Source: CAZFLM01 sp964519955 (GTDB lineage: Bacteria; Armatimonadota; Chthonomonadetes; Chthonomonadales; CAJBBX01). From it: a stretch of 56,544 bases of DNA. The stretch is from positions 1-56,544 of the forward strand of contig CAZFLM010000042.1 in assembly GCA_964519955.1 (NCBI GenBank). The letters run 5' to 3'. Under the pieces are notes generated by a model. It saw nothing but the letters and a program-made list of their open reading frames with translations, searched no databases and was not told the DNA's origin. Of the stretch, positions 32,951-41,721 are shown piece after piece. The position numbers and the translations under genes are program-made. Within the stretch, counting starts at the first letter, position 1. Each line of letters begins with the position of its first letter.

Positions 32951-34180
32951 ATGTCGGATCCCATCCCCGGCAAGCTGGCGATCGACGGCGGCGCACCCGT
33001 GCGCACCAAGCCGTGGCCAAACTGGCCCGTGTTCGACGAACTCGAAGAGCAGGCCGTGCTCGACGTCGTCCGCAGCGGCGAATGGTGGTCCATGGGCGGC
33101 GCTCGGGTGAAGCGCTTCGAGGAGGAGTACGCTGCCTACCAGGACGCGCGCTTCTGCACGGCCGTCACCTGTGGCACGCACGCCCTCGAGGTCACGCTGC
33201 GGGCGCTCGGCATCGGCGCGGGCGACGAGGTCATCGTCCCGCCGTACACCTTCGTCGCCACGGTCACCAGCGTGCTCTCGGTCGGCGCGGTGCCGGTCTT
33301 CGTCGACATCGACCCGAACAGCTACAACCTCGACCCGAGCCGCATCGAGGAGGCAATCACGCCGCGTACCCGGGCTATCATCCCGGTGCACATCGCGGGC
33401 GGACCCGCCGACCTCGATGGCGCGCTGGAGGTCGCACGCAAGCATGGCCTGCCCGTGATCGAGGACGCCGCTCAGGCTCATGGCGCCGAGTGGAAGGGGC
33501 GCAAGGTCGGGGCGATCGGCGACGCGGGCACGTTCAGCTTCCAGGCGAGCAAGAACCTCAACGCGGGCGAGGGCGGGGCCATCGTGACCGACAACGCCGA
33601 ACTCTATGAGCGCATCTGGTCGGCGCACAACGTGGGGCGGGCGAGGACGGGGACGAGCACGTATGGCTACGAGGTTCTCGGCGGCAACTACCGCATGACC
33701 GAGTGGCAGGGCGCCATCCTCCTGGCGCAGCTCAGCCGCCTGCCCGCGCAGACCGAGCTGCGCTCCGCGAATGCCGCCTACCTGACGGGGCTGCTGGACG
33801 CGATCCCCGGCATCGTCACGCTGAAGCGCGATCCACGCGTGACGCGGCACGCCTACCACCTCTACATGTTCCGCTACGATGCCGCCGGCTTCGGCGGGAA
33901 GACGCGCGAGGCCTTCCTTCATGCGCTGCAGGAGGAGGGCGTGCCGTGTTCGCCCGGCTATTCGCCGCTCTATCGCGAGGCCGTCTTCCAGGGGCAGGCC
34001 GGCGTGGATGCCGAGCGCCGCGGCGGGTGGCCGACGAAGGTGCGAGGGCACGACTGCCCGGTCGTGGAGACGATCTGCCGCGACACGGTGTGGCTGTTCC
34101 AGACCCAGCTCATCGCGGGCAAGCAGGACATGGACGACATCGGCGAGGCGATCGAGAAGATCCGCCGCGCCTGGGCATAG
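32951..34180 (+). CDS. DegT/DnrJ/EryC1/StrS family aminotransferase
   Basis: A 409-residue PLP enzyme of the sugar aminotransferase family, which aminates keto-sugars for glycoconjugates or antibiotics. The PLP Lys is K201 in SFQASKNLNAGEGG. D172 in EDAAQAHG stacks on the cofactor ring, and TCGTHAL holds the phosphate. The N-terminus LAIDGGAPVRTKPWPNWP is typical of the branch found near sugar and inositol metabolism. The ATG at 32951 has GAAGGA 8 bases upstream. It is followed after 19 bases by the secreted hydrolase, so the two are probably co-transcribed. Confidence 0.88.
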   Translation: MSDPIPGKLAIDGGAPVRTKPWPNWPVFDELEEQAVLDVVRSGEWWSMGGARVKRFEEEYAAYQDARFCTAVTCGTHALEVTLRALGIGAGDEVIVPPYTFVATVTSVLSVGAVPVFVDIDPNSYNLDPSRIEEAITPRTRAIIPVHIAGGPADLDGALEVARKHGLPVIEDAAQAHGAEWKGRKVGAIGDAGTFSFQASKNLNAGEGGAIVTDNAELYERIWSAHNVGRARTGTSTYGYEVLGGNYRMTEWQGAILLAQLSRLPAQTELRSANAAYLTGLLDAIPGIVTLKRDPRVTRHAYHLYMFRYDAAGFGGKTREAFLHALQEEGVPCSPGYSPLYREAVFQGQAGVDAERRGGWPTKVRGHDCPVVETICRDTVWLFQTQLIAGKQDMDDIGEAIEKIRRAWA

Positions 34181-34199
34181 ATCGGAGCGAGTGGCGAGC

Positions 34200-36662
34200 A
34201 TGAGCATGTGGCGAGTGGCAGTGGCCCTGGCGGGGCTTGGGGTGTGCGTGGCGGCGGGAGCGAGGGCGCAGGAGGCGGGCGCGATCGAGCCGAAGACCTG
34301 CCTGACGATCGGGCCTGTGGGCACAGGCGGGCGTTGGGCGCTGCACCGCGACGTGATCGAGGCCAAGATCGTGGCGGGCACGTGGACGGCGCCGAAGGCC
34401 GGCGATGCGGTCGAGACTCCGGGCGGCCCCCGTACGTGGCGCCAGGTCTCGGCGGACAACGACGGCGCGTTCGGCGTGGGTGGGTACGCCTACTTCGAAG
34501 TGCCCAGCGACGCCGAGCACGTCTACATCCTGGAGGCGGCAGGCCACTCGCTGGTCTACGTGAACGGCGAGCCGCGCGTGGGCGATCCCTACTCGAACGG
34601 CTCCGCCCATGTGCCGGTGCTGCTCCACAAGGGCGCCAACAGCCTGCTCTTCCTCGGCGGGCGCGGCCAGCTTCGCGTGCGCTTGGTGCCGCCCACGAGC
34701 CCGATCTACCTCGACCTGGCCGATCCCACGCTGCCCGACGCCCAGGTGGGCGCGCCGCTGAACGCGCTGGGCGGCCTCGTCCTGGTGAACGCGACGCCCA
34801 ACACGTTGAAGGGTGTTCGCATCACGACGTCCGGCGACGACATGCGGACAACTGCCGTCGAGGCGCCCGCCATCCCGCCGATGACCGTGCGCAAGGTCGC
34901 GGTGCGGTTCTGCGCATCCTCGCCGAGCCAGCCCGGCCAGCTCAAGGTCACCGTCACCGTGACTCCGCCGCACGCGCTGGGGCTGCCGGAGTCGCAGACC
35001 GAGGTCGCGCTGAGCGTGAAGAAGCCGACGGAGCCGTACAAGCGCACCTTCGTCAGCGACATCGACGGCAGCGTGCAGTACTACGGCGTCAACCCGCCGC
35101 CCACACGCCCGGCCTCGCCCGCGCTGTTCCTCACGCTGCACGGCGCGAGCGTCGAGGGGATCGGGCAGGCTTCGGCCTATGCCGCGAAGACCTGGGGCTA
35201 CCTCATCGCTCCCACGAACCGCCGCCCGTACGGCTTCGACTGGGAAGACTGGGGCATGACCGACGCCATCGAGGTGCTCGACGACGCCCAGCGCGTGTTC
35301 AAGACCGACCCGTCGCGCACCTACCTCACCGGCCACTCGATGGGCGGGCACGGCACGTGGATCGTCGGCACCACCCATGCCAACCGCTTCGCGGCCATTG
35401 CGCCCAGCGCCGGGTGGGTCAGCTTCAACACGTACGGCGGCGGCCAACGCGCGAACCAGTCGCCCATCGAGCAGATGCTGGGCCGCGCCTCGGCCCCCGG
35501 CGACACGCCCACGCTCATCCACAACCTCACGCCCCTTGGCGTCTACATCCTGCACGGCGACGCCGACGACAACGTGCCGGTGACCGAGGCGCGGGCGATG
35601 CGCGACATGCTCAAGCCGTTCCACACCGACCTGGGCTACCACGAGCAGCCGGGCGCAGGGCACTGGTGGGGCGTCGGCGACGAGCCGGGCTCCGCTTGCG
35701 TCGACTGGGCGCCGATCTTCGACATGTTCGCCCGGCGGAGCATCCCGGAGAACGAGGCCGTGCGCTTCGTCGACTTCACGACCGCCAACCCGCAGGTCAG
35801 CTCCACGATGAAGTGGGTGACCATCGAGGCGCAGGACAAGGCGCTGCTGCCGTCGCGAGTGAAGCTGCGCTACGACCCGTGGCGGCGGCGCTTCCAGGGC
35901 ACCACCGAGAACGTCGCGCGCCTCACCTTCGACGTGGCCCACCTCATCCCGGGCGCGCCGATGGCGGTGGAGCTGGATGGCCAGAGGATCGCGGACATCA
36001 AGGTTCCCGCGAAGGCCACGCGCGCAAGCCTGGCCCGGGCCGGCGGCACCTGGCGCGTGATGGAGCACCCGGCGCCCGCCTCGGAGAAGGGCCCGCAGCG
36101 CTACGGCCCGTTCAAGCGCGCCTTCGGCCACCGCGCGATCCTCGTCTACGGCACGCACGGCACGCCCGAGGAGAACGCAGCCGCCTTCGCCAAGGCGCGC
36201 TACGACGCCGAGACGTTCTGGTACCGCGGCAACGGCGCGTTCGATGTGGTGGCGGACACCGCGTTCGATGCCAAGAGGGAGAAGGACCGCAACGTCGTGC
36301 TCTACGGCAACGCGGACAGCAACTCGGCGTGGGCGGCCCTCCTGGGTGGTGGCGCGGTGCAGGTGAAGCGCGGATCGGTCCGCGTCGGCACGCACGAGTT
36401 CAGCGGCGACTCGCTGGCGGCGTTCTTCGTGCAGCCTCGCCCCGGCAGCGACGTCGCGCTTGTCGGCGCCATCGCGGGCAGCGGCGCGGCGGGGATGCGC
36501 TTGGCTCAGCGCGTGCCGATCTTCCTCTCGGGCGCGGGCTTCCCGGACTGCCTGGTGCTGGGTCCCGAGACGCTCACGCAGGGCACGTCCGGCGTCCGCG
36601 CAGCCGGCTTCTTCGGCCTGGACTGGAAGGTAGAGACCGGCGAGTTCGCCTGGCAGGAGTAG
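34200..36662 (+). CDS. Secreted alpha/beta-hydrolase, prolyl-oligopeptidase/feruloyl-esterase-like
   Basis: An 820-residue exported protein with a signal peptide of about 23 residues (ending ARA). N-terminal beta-rich parts occupy about 30-285. The alpha/beta-hydrolase domain runs from about 300 to 510 with S380 in GHSMGGHG, D456 in HGDADDNVP and H488 in GAGHWWG, a complete triad of the S9/esterase D type. A further 300 residues of beta-rich sequence follow. Substrate may be a polysaccharide ester or a peptide. The ATG at 34200 is used; the frame is open further upstream only inside the DegT gene. Confidence 0.78.
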   Translation: MSMWRVAVALAGLGVCVAAGARAQEAGAIEPKTCLTIGPVGTGGRWALHRDVIEAKIVAGTWTAPKAGDAVETPGGPRTWRQVSADNDGAFGVGGYAYFEVPSDAEHVYILEAAGHSLVYVNGEPRVGDPYSNGSAHVPVLLHKGANSLLFLGGRGQLRVRLVPPTSPIYLDLADPTLPDAQVGAPLNALGGLVLVNATPNTLKGVRITTSGDDMRTTAVEAPAIPPMTVRKVAVRFCASSPSQPGQLKVTVTVTPPHALGLPESQTEVALSVKKPTEPYKRTFVSDIDGSVQYYGVNPPPTRPASPALFLTLHGASVEGIGQASAYAAKTWGYLIAPTNRRPYGFDWEDWGMTDAIEVLDDAQRVFKTDPSRTYLTGHSMGGHGTWIVGTTHANRFAAIAPSAGWVSFNTYGGGQRANQSPIEQMLGRASAPGDTPTLIHNLTPLGVYILHGDADDNVPVTEARAMRDMLKPFHTDLGYHEQPGAGHWWGVGDEPGSACVDWAPIFDMFARRSIPENEAVRFVDFTTANPQVSSTMKWVTIEAQDKALLPSRVKLRYDPWRRRFQGTTENVARLTFDVAHLIPGAPMAVELDGQRIADIKVPAKATRASLARAGGTWRVMEHPAPASEKGPQRYGPFKRAFGHRAILVYGTHGTPEENAAAFAKARYDAETFWYRGNGAFDVVADTAFDAKREKDRNVVLYGNADSNSAWAALLGGGAVQVKRGSVRVGTHEFSGDSLAAFFVQPRPGSDVALVGAIAGSGAAGMRLAQRVPIFLSGAGFPDCLVLGPETLTQGTSGVRAAGFFGLDWKVETGEFAWQE

Positions 36663-36719
36663 GCCTGCGGCCCGCCCCTTCCGAGTCGCGCTTGCTCCTG
36701 TAGGTCGGAGGATGAATCC

Positions 36720-36824
36720 CCCGCCTGGGGGGCCTTCGGCCAAGCGCCCTCCGGGCGCGCTGACCGGCCGGATGCCGTAGCCCTTCCGCCCGGAGGGCGG
36801 CTGGCGGCACGCCCCCCAGGCGGG
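36720..36824. repeat. Nested inverted repeat of about 105 bp
   Basis: The outer arms are 36720-36733 and 36811-36824 (14 bp, perfect). The inner arms are 36745-36757 and 36787-36799 (13 bp, perfect; CGCCCTCCGGGCG and its complement). The loop between is about 29 bases. It lies 57 bases after the hydrolase stop. The 342-base spacer (36663-37004) holds this element and nothing else I can name; a CpG-rich tail runs up to the aldo/keto reductase start. Confidence 0.85.
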
Positions 36825-37004
36825 TTCTTCAGAGCCCGCCTGGCGCCGCGCCCTGGCGAACAGGTCACCGCGCTCCACTTCGAGCCGCGCGAGGCCGAGA
36901 CGAAGCCGTCGCAATAGCACCGCCGTCCGAGGCGCGACCGTGATGGAGCGCGCGCCAGCGTCGCCTGCGTAGTGACCGGTAACCCATCGAAACGGAGCCG
37001 ACCA

Positions 37005-37991
37005 TTGCCGACCACCAGGCGTGAGTTCATCAAAGATGCTGCCGTCGTTGCGGGAGGGCTCGCGGCGGGAACGCTGGCGTGCGACGAGGCCCAGGCCGCC
37101 GCGAAGATGCCGGCCCGGGTGCTGGGGCGCATCGGGCGGCGCGCATCCATCGTCGGGTTCGGCACGGCGCCGCTCGGCAGCGACAACACCCCGCCCGCCG
37201 ATGTGGAGCGCATCCTGAGCTTCGCGCTGGACCAGGGCATCGACTACGTCGACACCGCGCCGGTGTATGGCAGCACGGACAGCCGCTACGGCAATGCCGA
37301 GATGAAGCTGCGCGGCTTCCTGAAGGCCCACCGCAAGGACGTGTTCCTGGTCACCAAGGCGAACAGCAGCCGGCAGACGAAGGCCGGCATGCAGCAGCAG
37401 GTGGAGGAGAGCCTCAAGCGCCTGGGCGTGGACCATGTCGACGCCGTGCACATCCACAACGTCGGCGACTTCGACATGAGCCGGATCGAGGGCGAAGACG
37501 GCGCCCTGGCCGGCCTCGAGGAGGCGCGCAAGCGCGGGCTCCTGCGCTACATCGGCGTGAGCGGGCACACCAGGCCTCCGCGCTTCGCACGCATCATCAG
37601 CACCGGCCGCATCGACCTCACGATGGTCGTACTCAACTTCGCCGACCGCGCCAACTACGATTTCGAGGCGCAGGTGCTGCCCGCCGCCAAGGCGCACGGG
37701 ACGGCTGTCATCGCGATGAAGGTCCTCGGCGGCTCGGTTGGCTGGGCCTACGACGCCCGCGCCAAGGCGAACCTGGCCGCCTACCACGAGCGCGCGATCC
37801 GCTACTCGCTCGGCCTGCCGCAGGTGGCGTGCGCGGTGATCGGCATGGCGAACGAGGACGAGGTGCGCCAGGCCGTCGCCGTCGCCCGCGCCTACAAGCC
37901 GCTCACCGCCGACGAGCGCGAGGCTCTGCTGGCCGAGGGGCGCGAGATCGCTCGCCGCCGCGGCCTCTACTTCGGGCCCGCCACGGGGTAG
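37005..37991 (+). CDS. Tat-exported aldo/keto reductase
   Basis: A 328-residue oxidoreductase with a twin-arginine signal (TTRREFIKDAAVVAGGLAAG) at the N-terminus. The barrel has Asp and Tyr in VDTAPVYG, Lys in FLVTKAN and His in AVHIHN, the aldo/keto reductase tetrad. Such secreted members belong to the group of Tat-dependent oxidoreductases often found with polysaccharide genes. The start is taken as TTG at 37005, with CGGAG upstream, which puts the Arg pair at residues 5-6. An in-frame GTG at 36972 is the alternative. Cofactor supply outside the cytoplasm is an open question. Confidence 0.83.
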   Translation: MPTTRREFIKDAAVVAGGLAAGTLACDEAQAAAKMPARVLGRIGRRASIVGFGTAPLGSDNTPPADVERILSFALDQGIDYVDTAPVYGSTDSRYGNAEMKLRGFLKAHRKDVFLVTKANSSRQTKAGMQQQVEESLKRLGVDHVDAVHIHNVGDFDMSRIEGEDGALAGLEEARKRGLLRYIGVSGHTRPPRFARIISTGRIDLTMVVLNFADRANYDFEAQVLPAAKAHGTAVIAMKVLGGSVGWAYDARAKANLAAYHERAIRYSLGLPQVACAVIGMANEDEVRQAVAVARAYKPLTADEREALLAEGREIARRRGLYFGPATG

Positions 37992-38006
37992 GGCCGCCCC
38001 CCGGGC

Positions 38007-38036
38007 TTGCCAGCCCCCGCCTCGCTTTGATATACT
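38007..38036 (+). promoter_or_regulatory. Promoter of the RbsC-type permease gene
   Basis: TTGCCA (38007-38012), an 18-base spacer and TATACT (38031-38036) lie upstream of the TTG start at 38121, giving a leader of about 78 bases. Confidence 0.6.
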
Positions 38037-38120
38037 GCGCTCCGGTGCCGCTGGTCATGAACCTGGCCTGGCGCCGCCGACCGGTGCTCCCTGCTCCGGC
38101 GGCCAGAGGGAGCCCATCTG

Positions 38121-39269
38121 TTGTCGACACCATCCACCGCGCCCCACGAACGCCCCGCCCAGGTCCTGCCGGTGCCCTGGCTGATGCGCCAGCTTCGCCC
38201 GTGGCTCGGACTTGCCGTTGTGTGCGTCGGCTTCTCGTTCCATCCGACGTTCCTGCACACGTTCTGGACACGCGCCTACCTGGACAATCTCGCCCAGCAG
38301 GCGGCGACCAATGTGATCGTCGCGGTCGGCATGACCTTCGTCATCGTCACCGGTGGCATCGACCTGTCGGTCGGCTCGGTGATGGCGCTGAGCGGCGTGG
38401 CGCTCGGGTTGTGCCTCACGTCCGGGCCGCCGCCGTTCCTGTGCTACTTCGCCGCCGTTCCGGCCGGGCTCGCCGCCGCCGGCTGGGCCATGCGCTGCCG
38501 GTGTCTGCCGGATGCGGCGCGGCTACCGGTCGCGGCCGTCGGCGCCGCCGGCGTGGTCGCCATCGCCGGGCTGGCCCTCTCGCGCGGCCTCGCGGGAGGC
38601 GTGCTGCTGGAGTGGTCTCTGCTCTTCGCGCTCCTCGTGGGCCTGAGCTGCGGCCTCACGAACGGCGTCCTCGTCACCTACGGGCGCGTGCCGCCCTTCG
38701 TCGTGACGCTCGGCATGCTGACCACGGCGCGCGCGCTGACCCTGTGCGCGACAGATGGCAACAGCGTGTCGGTGCAGGCTATCCAGCGCCTCGCCGTGCT
38801 CGGCAAGGACCAGGGACTGGTGCTGGTTACCCTTCTCGTCGTGGCCGTCGGGGTGCTGCTGCTCAGCCGGACCCGCATCGGGCGCCACATCACGTCGATC
38901 GGCGGCAACGAGGAGGCGTCGCGCCTCAGCGGCATCGACGTCAGCGGCTCGAAGAACCTCGCCTATGCGCTGTGCGGGCTGACCGCGGCCATCGCCGCCG
39001 TGGTGCTGACCGCCAAGTTCGGCGTCGCCGACACCGGCGCCGGCACCGGGGCCGAACTCAATGGCATCGCCGCCGTGGTGATCGGGGGCACGAGCCTGAG
39101 TGGAGGCGAGGGGAGCGTCATCGGCAGTCTGGCCGGCGCGCTGACGATCGCCGTGCTGAACTCGGGTATGGTGCTCGTGGGCGTTCCGACGAACATGCAA
39201 GGCGTCGTCATCGGCTGCGTCATCGTGGCGACCGTGATGGTGGATCGCTGCCGCCGCAGGCAGGCATAA
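38121..39269 (+). CDS. ABC transporter permease, RbsC/XylH type
   Basis: A 382-residue inner-membrane permease of the ribose/autoinducer-2/multiple sugar (CUT2) family. Family marks are GIDLSVGSVMALSG near the start, GGNEEASRLSGIDVSG, and GGTSLSGGEGSVIGSLAG. It has an extra hydrophobic stretch around 90-180. It starts with TTG at 38121, supported by AGAGGGAG upstream. No CUT2 ATPase or binding protein is adjacent. The next genes are mannitol-1-phosphate dehydrogenase and an SIS protein, which suggests a polyol or amino-sugar substrate. Confidence 0.85.
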   Translation: MSTPSTAPHERPAQVLPVPWLMRQLRPWLGLAVVCVGFSFHPTFLHTFWTRAYLDNLAQQAATNVIVAVGMTFVIVTGGIDLSVGSVMALSGVALGLCLTSGPPPFLCYFAAVPAGLAAAGWAMRCRCLPDAARLPVAAVGAAGVVAIAGLALSRGLAGGVLLEWSLLFALLVGLSCGLTNGVLVTYGRVPPFVVTLGMLTTARALTLCATDGNSVSVQAIQRLAVLGKDQGLVLVTLLVVAVGVLLLSRTRIGRHITSIGGNEEASRLSGIDVSGSKNLAYALCGLTAAIAAVVLTAKFGVADTGAGTGAELNGIAAVVIGGTSLSGGEGSVIGSLAGALTIAVLNSGMVLVGVPTNMQGVVIGCVIVATVMVDRCRRRQA

Positions 39270-39323
39270 CAGAGCGTCGCAGCCGCGGAGCGAATGCGGC
39301 GTGACCTTTTCGGGGGTGTTCTA

Positions 39324-40484
39324 GTGCGAGGCAAGGCCGTTCAGTTCGGAGCCGGCAACATCGGGCGCGGTTTCATCGCTCAGCTCTTCCACGAGAGCGG
39401 CTACGAGGTCGTTTTCGTGGATGTGGTGCCGCACATGCTCGATGCCCTCCGGGCGCGCCGGGCATACACGATTCGCATCGTGGGGGCCGGCGCGGCCGAT
39501 GTGCCGATCGACAACGTGCGGTGCGTCGATGGGAACGATCGCGAGGCGGTGGCGCGCGAGTTGGACGACTGCGACATTGCGTGCACCGCGGTCGGGGCGG
39601 GTGCGCTGCGCTTCGTTGCGCCGAACCTGGCCGAGGGGCTGCGCCGTCGCCGCGCCGCGGGGCGCGGGCCGCTGAATGTGCTGGTCTGCGAGAACCTGCA
39701 CGAGGCCGGCGCCTACCTGAGGGGGCTCGTCTCGGACCGGCTGCCGGAGGCTGAGCGCGGCGAGGTCCTGGCGGAGACGGGGTTCGTGCAGGCCGTCGTC
39801 AGCCGCATGGTGCCGCTGCAGAGCGTCGAGGAGAACGGCGGCGACCCGCTGCTCGTGCGGGTGGAGGCCTACAAGCGCCTGCCCGTCGATCTGGCTGCCG
39901 TCGTCGGAGCCCTGCCTGAGATCGTGGGCGTGATCCCGGTCGCCAACTTCGTTGCTCACGAGGCCCGCAAGCTCTACACGCACAACTGCGCGCACGCGTC
40001 GATGGGCTACCTGGGCTGGGAGCGCGACATCGAGTACGGCTACGAGGCGCTCGAGGACCCGGACGTGCGAGCCCAGGTCGACGCGGTGGTCGGCGAGACC
40101 GGCCAGGCCCTGATCCGGCGCTACGGGTTCGAGCCCGACGAGCACGCCGCCCACGTCGCCGACCTGTTCGAGCGCTTCACCAACCGGGAGCTTGGGGACA
40201 CTTGCCTCCGGCTGGCTCGGGATCCTGTCCGCAAGCTGGCGCCCGGCGACCGGCTGATGGGCGCCGCCCGCCTCTGCGAGTCGATGGGCATCCGGCCGCA
40301 GGCGCTCAGCGGCGTCATCGCGTCGGCCCTTCGGTTCGACCCACCGGAGGATCCGTCGGCCGGCGAGCTGCAGAGGCGCCTGCACGAGGAAGGGATGGCG
40401 GAGACGCTGCGAGCGCTCTGCGGGCTTCGCGCGAACGAGCCGCTCATGCTGGACATTCTAGACAGCTACGTCGCCGGAGGGTAG
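39324..40484 (+). CDS. mtlD: Mannitol-1-phosphate 5-dehydrogenase
   Basis: A 386-residue NAD-dependent dehydrogenase converting mannitol-1-phosphate and fructose-6-phosphate. It starts RGKAVQFGAGNIGRGF, the Rossmann glycine motif of MtlD, and has the catalytic region ARKLYTHNCAHASMGYLG with the Lys and His expected. Length matches the family (about 382). The start is GTG at 39324 with GGGGGTG upstream; an in-frame ATG at 39294 would add ten unlikely residues. No mannitol PTS is encoded nearby; the gene follows a CUT2-type permease. Confidence 0.88.
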   Translation: MRGKAVQFGAGNIGRGFIAQLFHESGYEVVFVDVVPHMLDALRARRAYTIRIVGAGAADVPIDNVRCVDGNDREAVARELDDCDIACTAVGAGALRFVAPNLAEGLRRRRAAGRGPLNVLVCENLHEAGAYLRGLVSDRLPEAERGEVLAETGFVQAVVSRMVPLQSVEENGGDPLLVRVEAYKRLPVDLAAVVGALPEIVGVIPVANFVAHEARKLYTHNCAHASMGYLGWERDIEYGYEALEDPDVRAQVDAVVGETGQALIRRYGFEPDEHAAHVADLFERFTNRELGDTCLRLARDPVRKLAPGDRLMGAARLCESMGIRPQALSGVIASALRFDPPEDPSAGELQRRLHEEGMAETLRALCGLRANEPLMLDILDSYVAGG

Positions 40485-40501
40485 CCGCGCCGCCCTCGGG
40501 A

Positions 40502-40530
40502 TGGACGAGGCCGCGAGCGTGGGGTACAGT
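40502..40530 (+). promoter_or_regulatory. Possible promoter of the SIS-domain gene
   Basis: TGGACG, a 17-base spacer and TACAGT (40525-40530) lie upstream of the SIS-domain gene. The match is moderate. Confidence 0.4.
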
Positions 40531-40594
40531 AATCCGAGCAAGGCGGGAAGGGATCGACTGAGGTGAAGCCCACTCCCGCGCGAGGAGGTGCCTG

Positions 40595-41632
40595 ATGGCG
40601 CACATGATCAACGAGATTCGCGAGCAGCCCGACAGGGTAGAGCGCGCGATAGCGTCGCAGTTGGACAGCGCGACCCGCTTGGCCCAGGCCATGCGCGACA
40701 ACGATGTGCGGTTCGTGGTGATCGCGGCAAGAGGGACTTCGGATCACGCCGCCACGTACGCGAAGTACCTGTTCGAGATCGTGGCCGGCATGCCGACCGC
40801 CCTGGCGGCCCCGTCCGTGTACACGCTCTACGACGGCCAACTGCGCCTCGGCAACACCCTCGTCATCGGCATCTCGCAGTCCGGGCAAGGCACCGACATC
40901 ATCCAGGTGCTCTCCGCCGCTCGGTCGGCGGGCGCGCTCACCGCGTGCGTCACCAACGACGGGACGTCGCCCATCACGAAGGTCAGCGACCATGTCCTTC
41001 TCTGCGACGCCGGCGACGAGCTTGCCGTGGCCGCCACCAAGACCTACACGACATCACTCGCGGTCGTCGCGCTCCTCGTGGGCGTTCTCTGCGACCAGCG
41101 CGAGTTCCTGGGCCAGCTCAGCGCCGTGCCCGACTCCCTCCGCAAGACGATGGAACTGGAGGCGGACATCGAGAAGTGGGTCGAGCGCTACCGCTACATC
41201 GAGGAGTGCGCCGTCGTCGCACGCGGCGTGAACCAGGCGACCGCTCTGGAGGCCGCCCTCAAGATGACGGAGACCTCCTACCTGGTGGCCAAGCCGTACT
41301 CGGGCGCCGACTTCCAGCACGGGCCCATCGCGATGGTCGACAACGGCTTCCCGTGCTTCGTCTATGCGCCCAGCGGCCGCGCCTACCCGTTCATGCTGGA
41401 GACGGCGCTCAAGATCAAGGAGCGCGGCGGCGAGATGATCGTGACCGCTCACGACCCCGAGATCCTCGAGCTGGGCAAGACGCGCCTCCAGATCCCGGCA
41501 GACGTGCCCGAGCTGCTGAGCCCGCTGGTCTACATCCTGCCCGGTCAGTTGTTCGCCTACTACCTCAGCCGAACGCGCGGCGGGAACCCGGATAGCCCGC
41601 GCGGCCTGAAGAAGGTCACGCTCACCACGTAG
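40595..41632 (+). CDS. SIS-domain protein, GlmS C-terminal-like isomerase or deaminase
   Basis: A 345-residue protein with two SIS domains and no glutaminase domain. It contains RGTSDHAATYAKYLFE, ISQSGQGTDIIQ and the segments AVAATKTYTTS and KPYSGADFQHGPIAMVD, as in the isomerase half of GlmS and in NagB-II/AgaS-type sugar-phosphate deaminases. It probably acts on glucosamine-6-phosphate or a related amino sugar phosphate. GAGGAGGTG lies about 5 bases before the ATG. It may extend the mtlD unit. Confidence 0.82.
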   Translation: MAHMINEIREQPDRVERAIASQLDSATRLAQAMRDNDVRFVVIAARGTSDHAATYAKYLFEIVAGMPTALAAPSVYTLYDGQLRLGNTLVIGISQSGQGTDIIQVLSAARSAGALTACVTNDGTSPITKVSDHVLLCDAGDELAVAATKTYTTSLAVVALLVGVLCDQREFLGQLSAVPDSLRKTMELEADIEKWVERYRYIEECAVVARGVNQATALEAALKMTETSYLVAKPYSGADFQHGPIAMVDNGFPCFVYAPSGRAYPFMLETALKIKERGGEMIVTAHDPEILELGKTRLQIPADVPELLSPLVYILPGQLFAYYLSRTRGGNPDSPRGLKKVTLTT

Positions 41633-41721
41633 ATCCTGACGCGGCGCGTTCCCGGGTGTCTGCGCCGCGAGACCGGTTCGCCACGTGCGGGCCGACTCAC
41701 TACGCCGATCCGGTTGGGTAC

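Noticed and set aside
33879..34199. N-terminal extension of the secreted alpha/beta-hydrolase
   Set aside because: The extension lies wholly within the DegT gene in another frame and would hide the signal peptide that begins at 34200.
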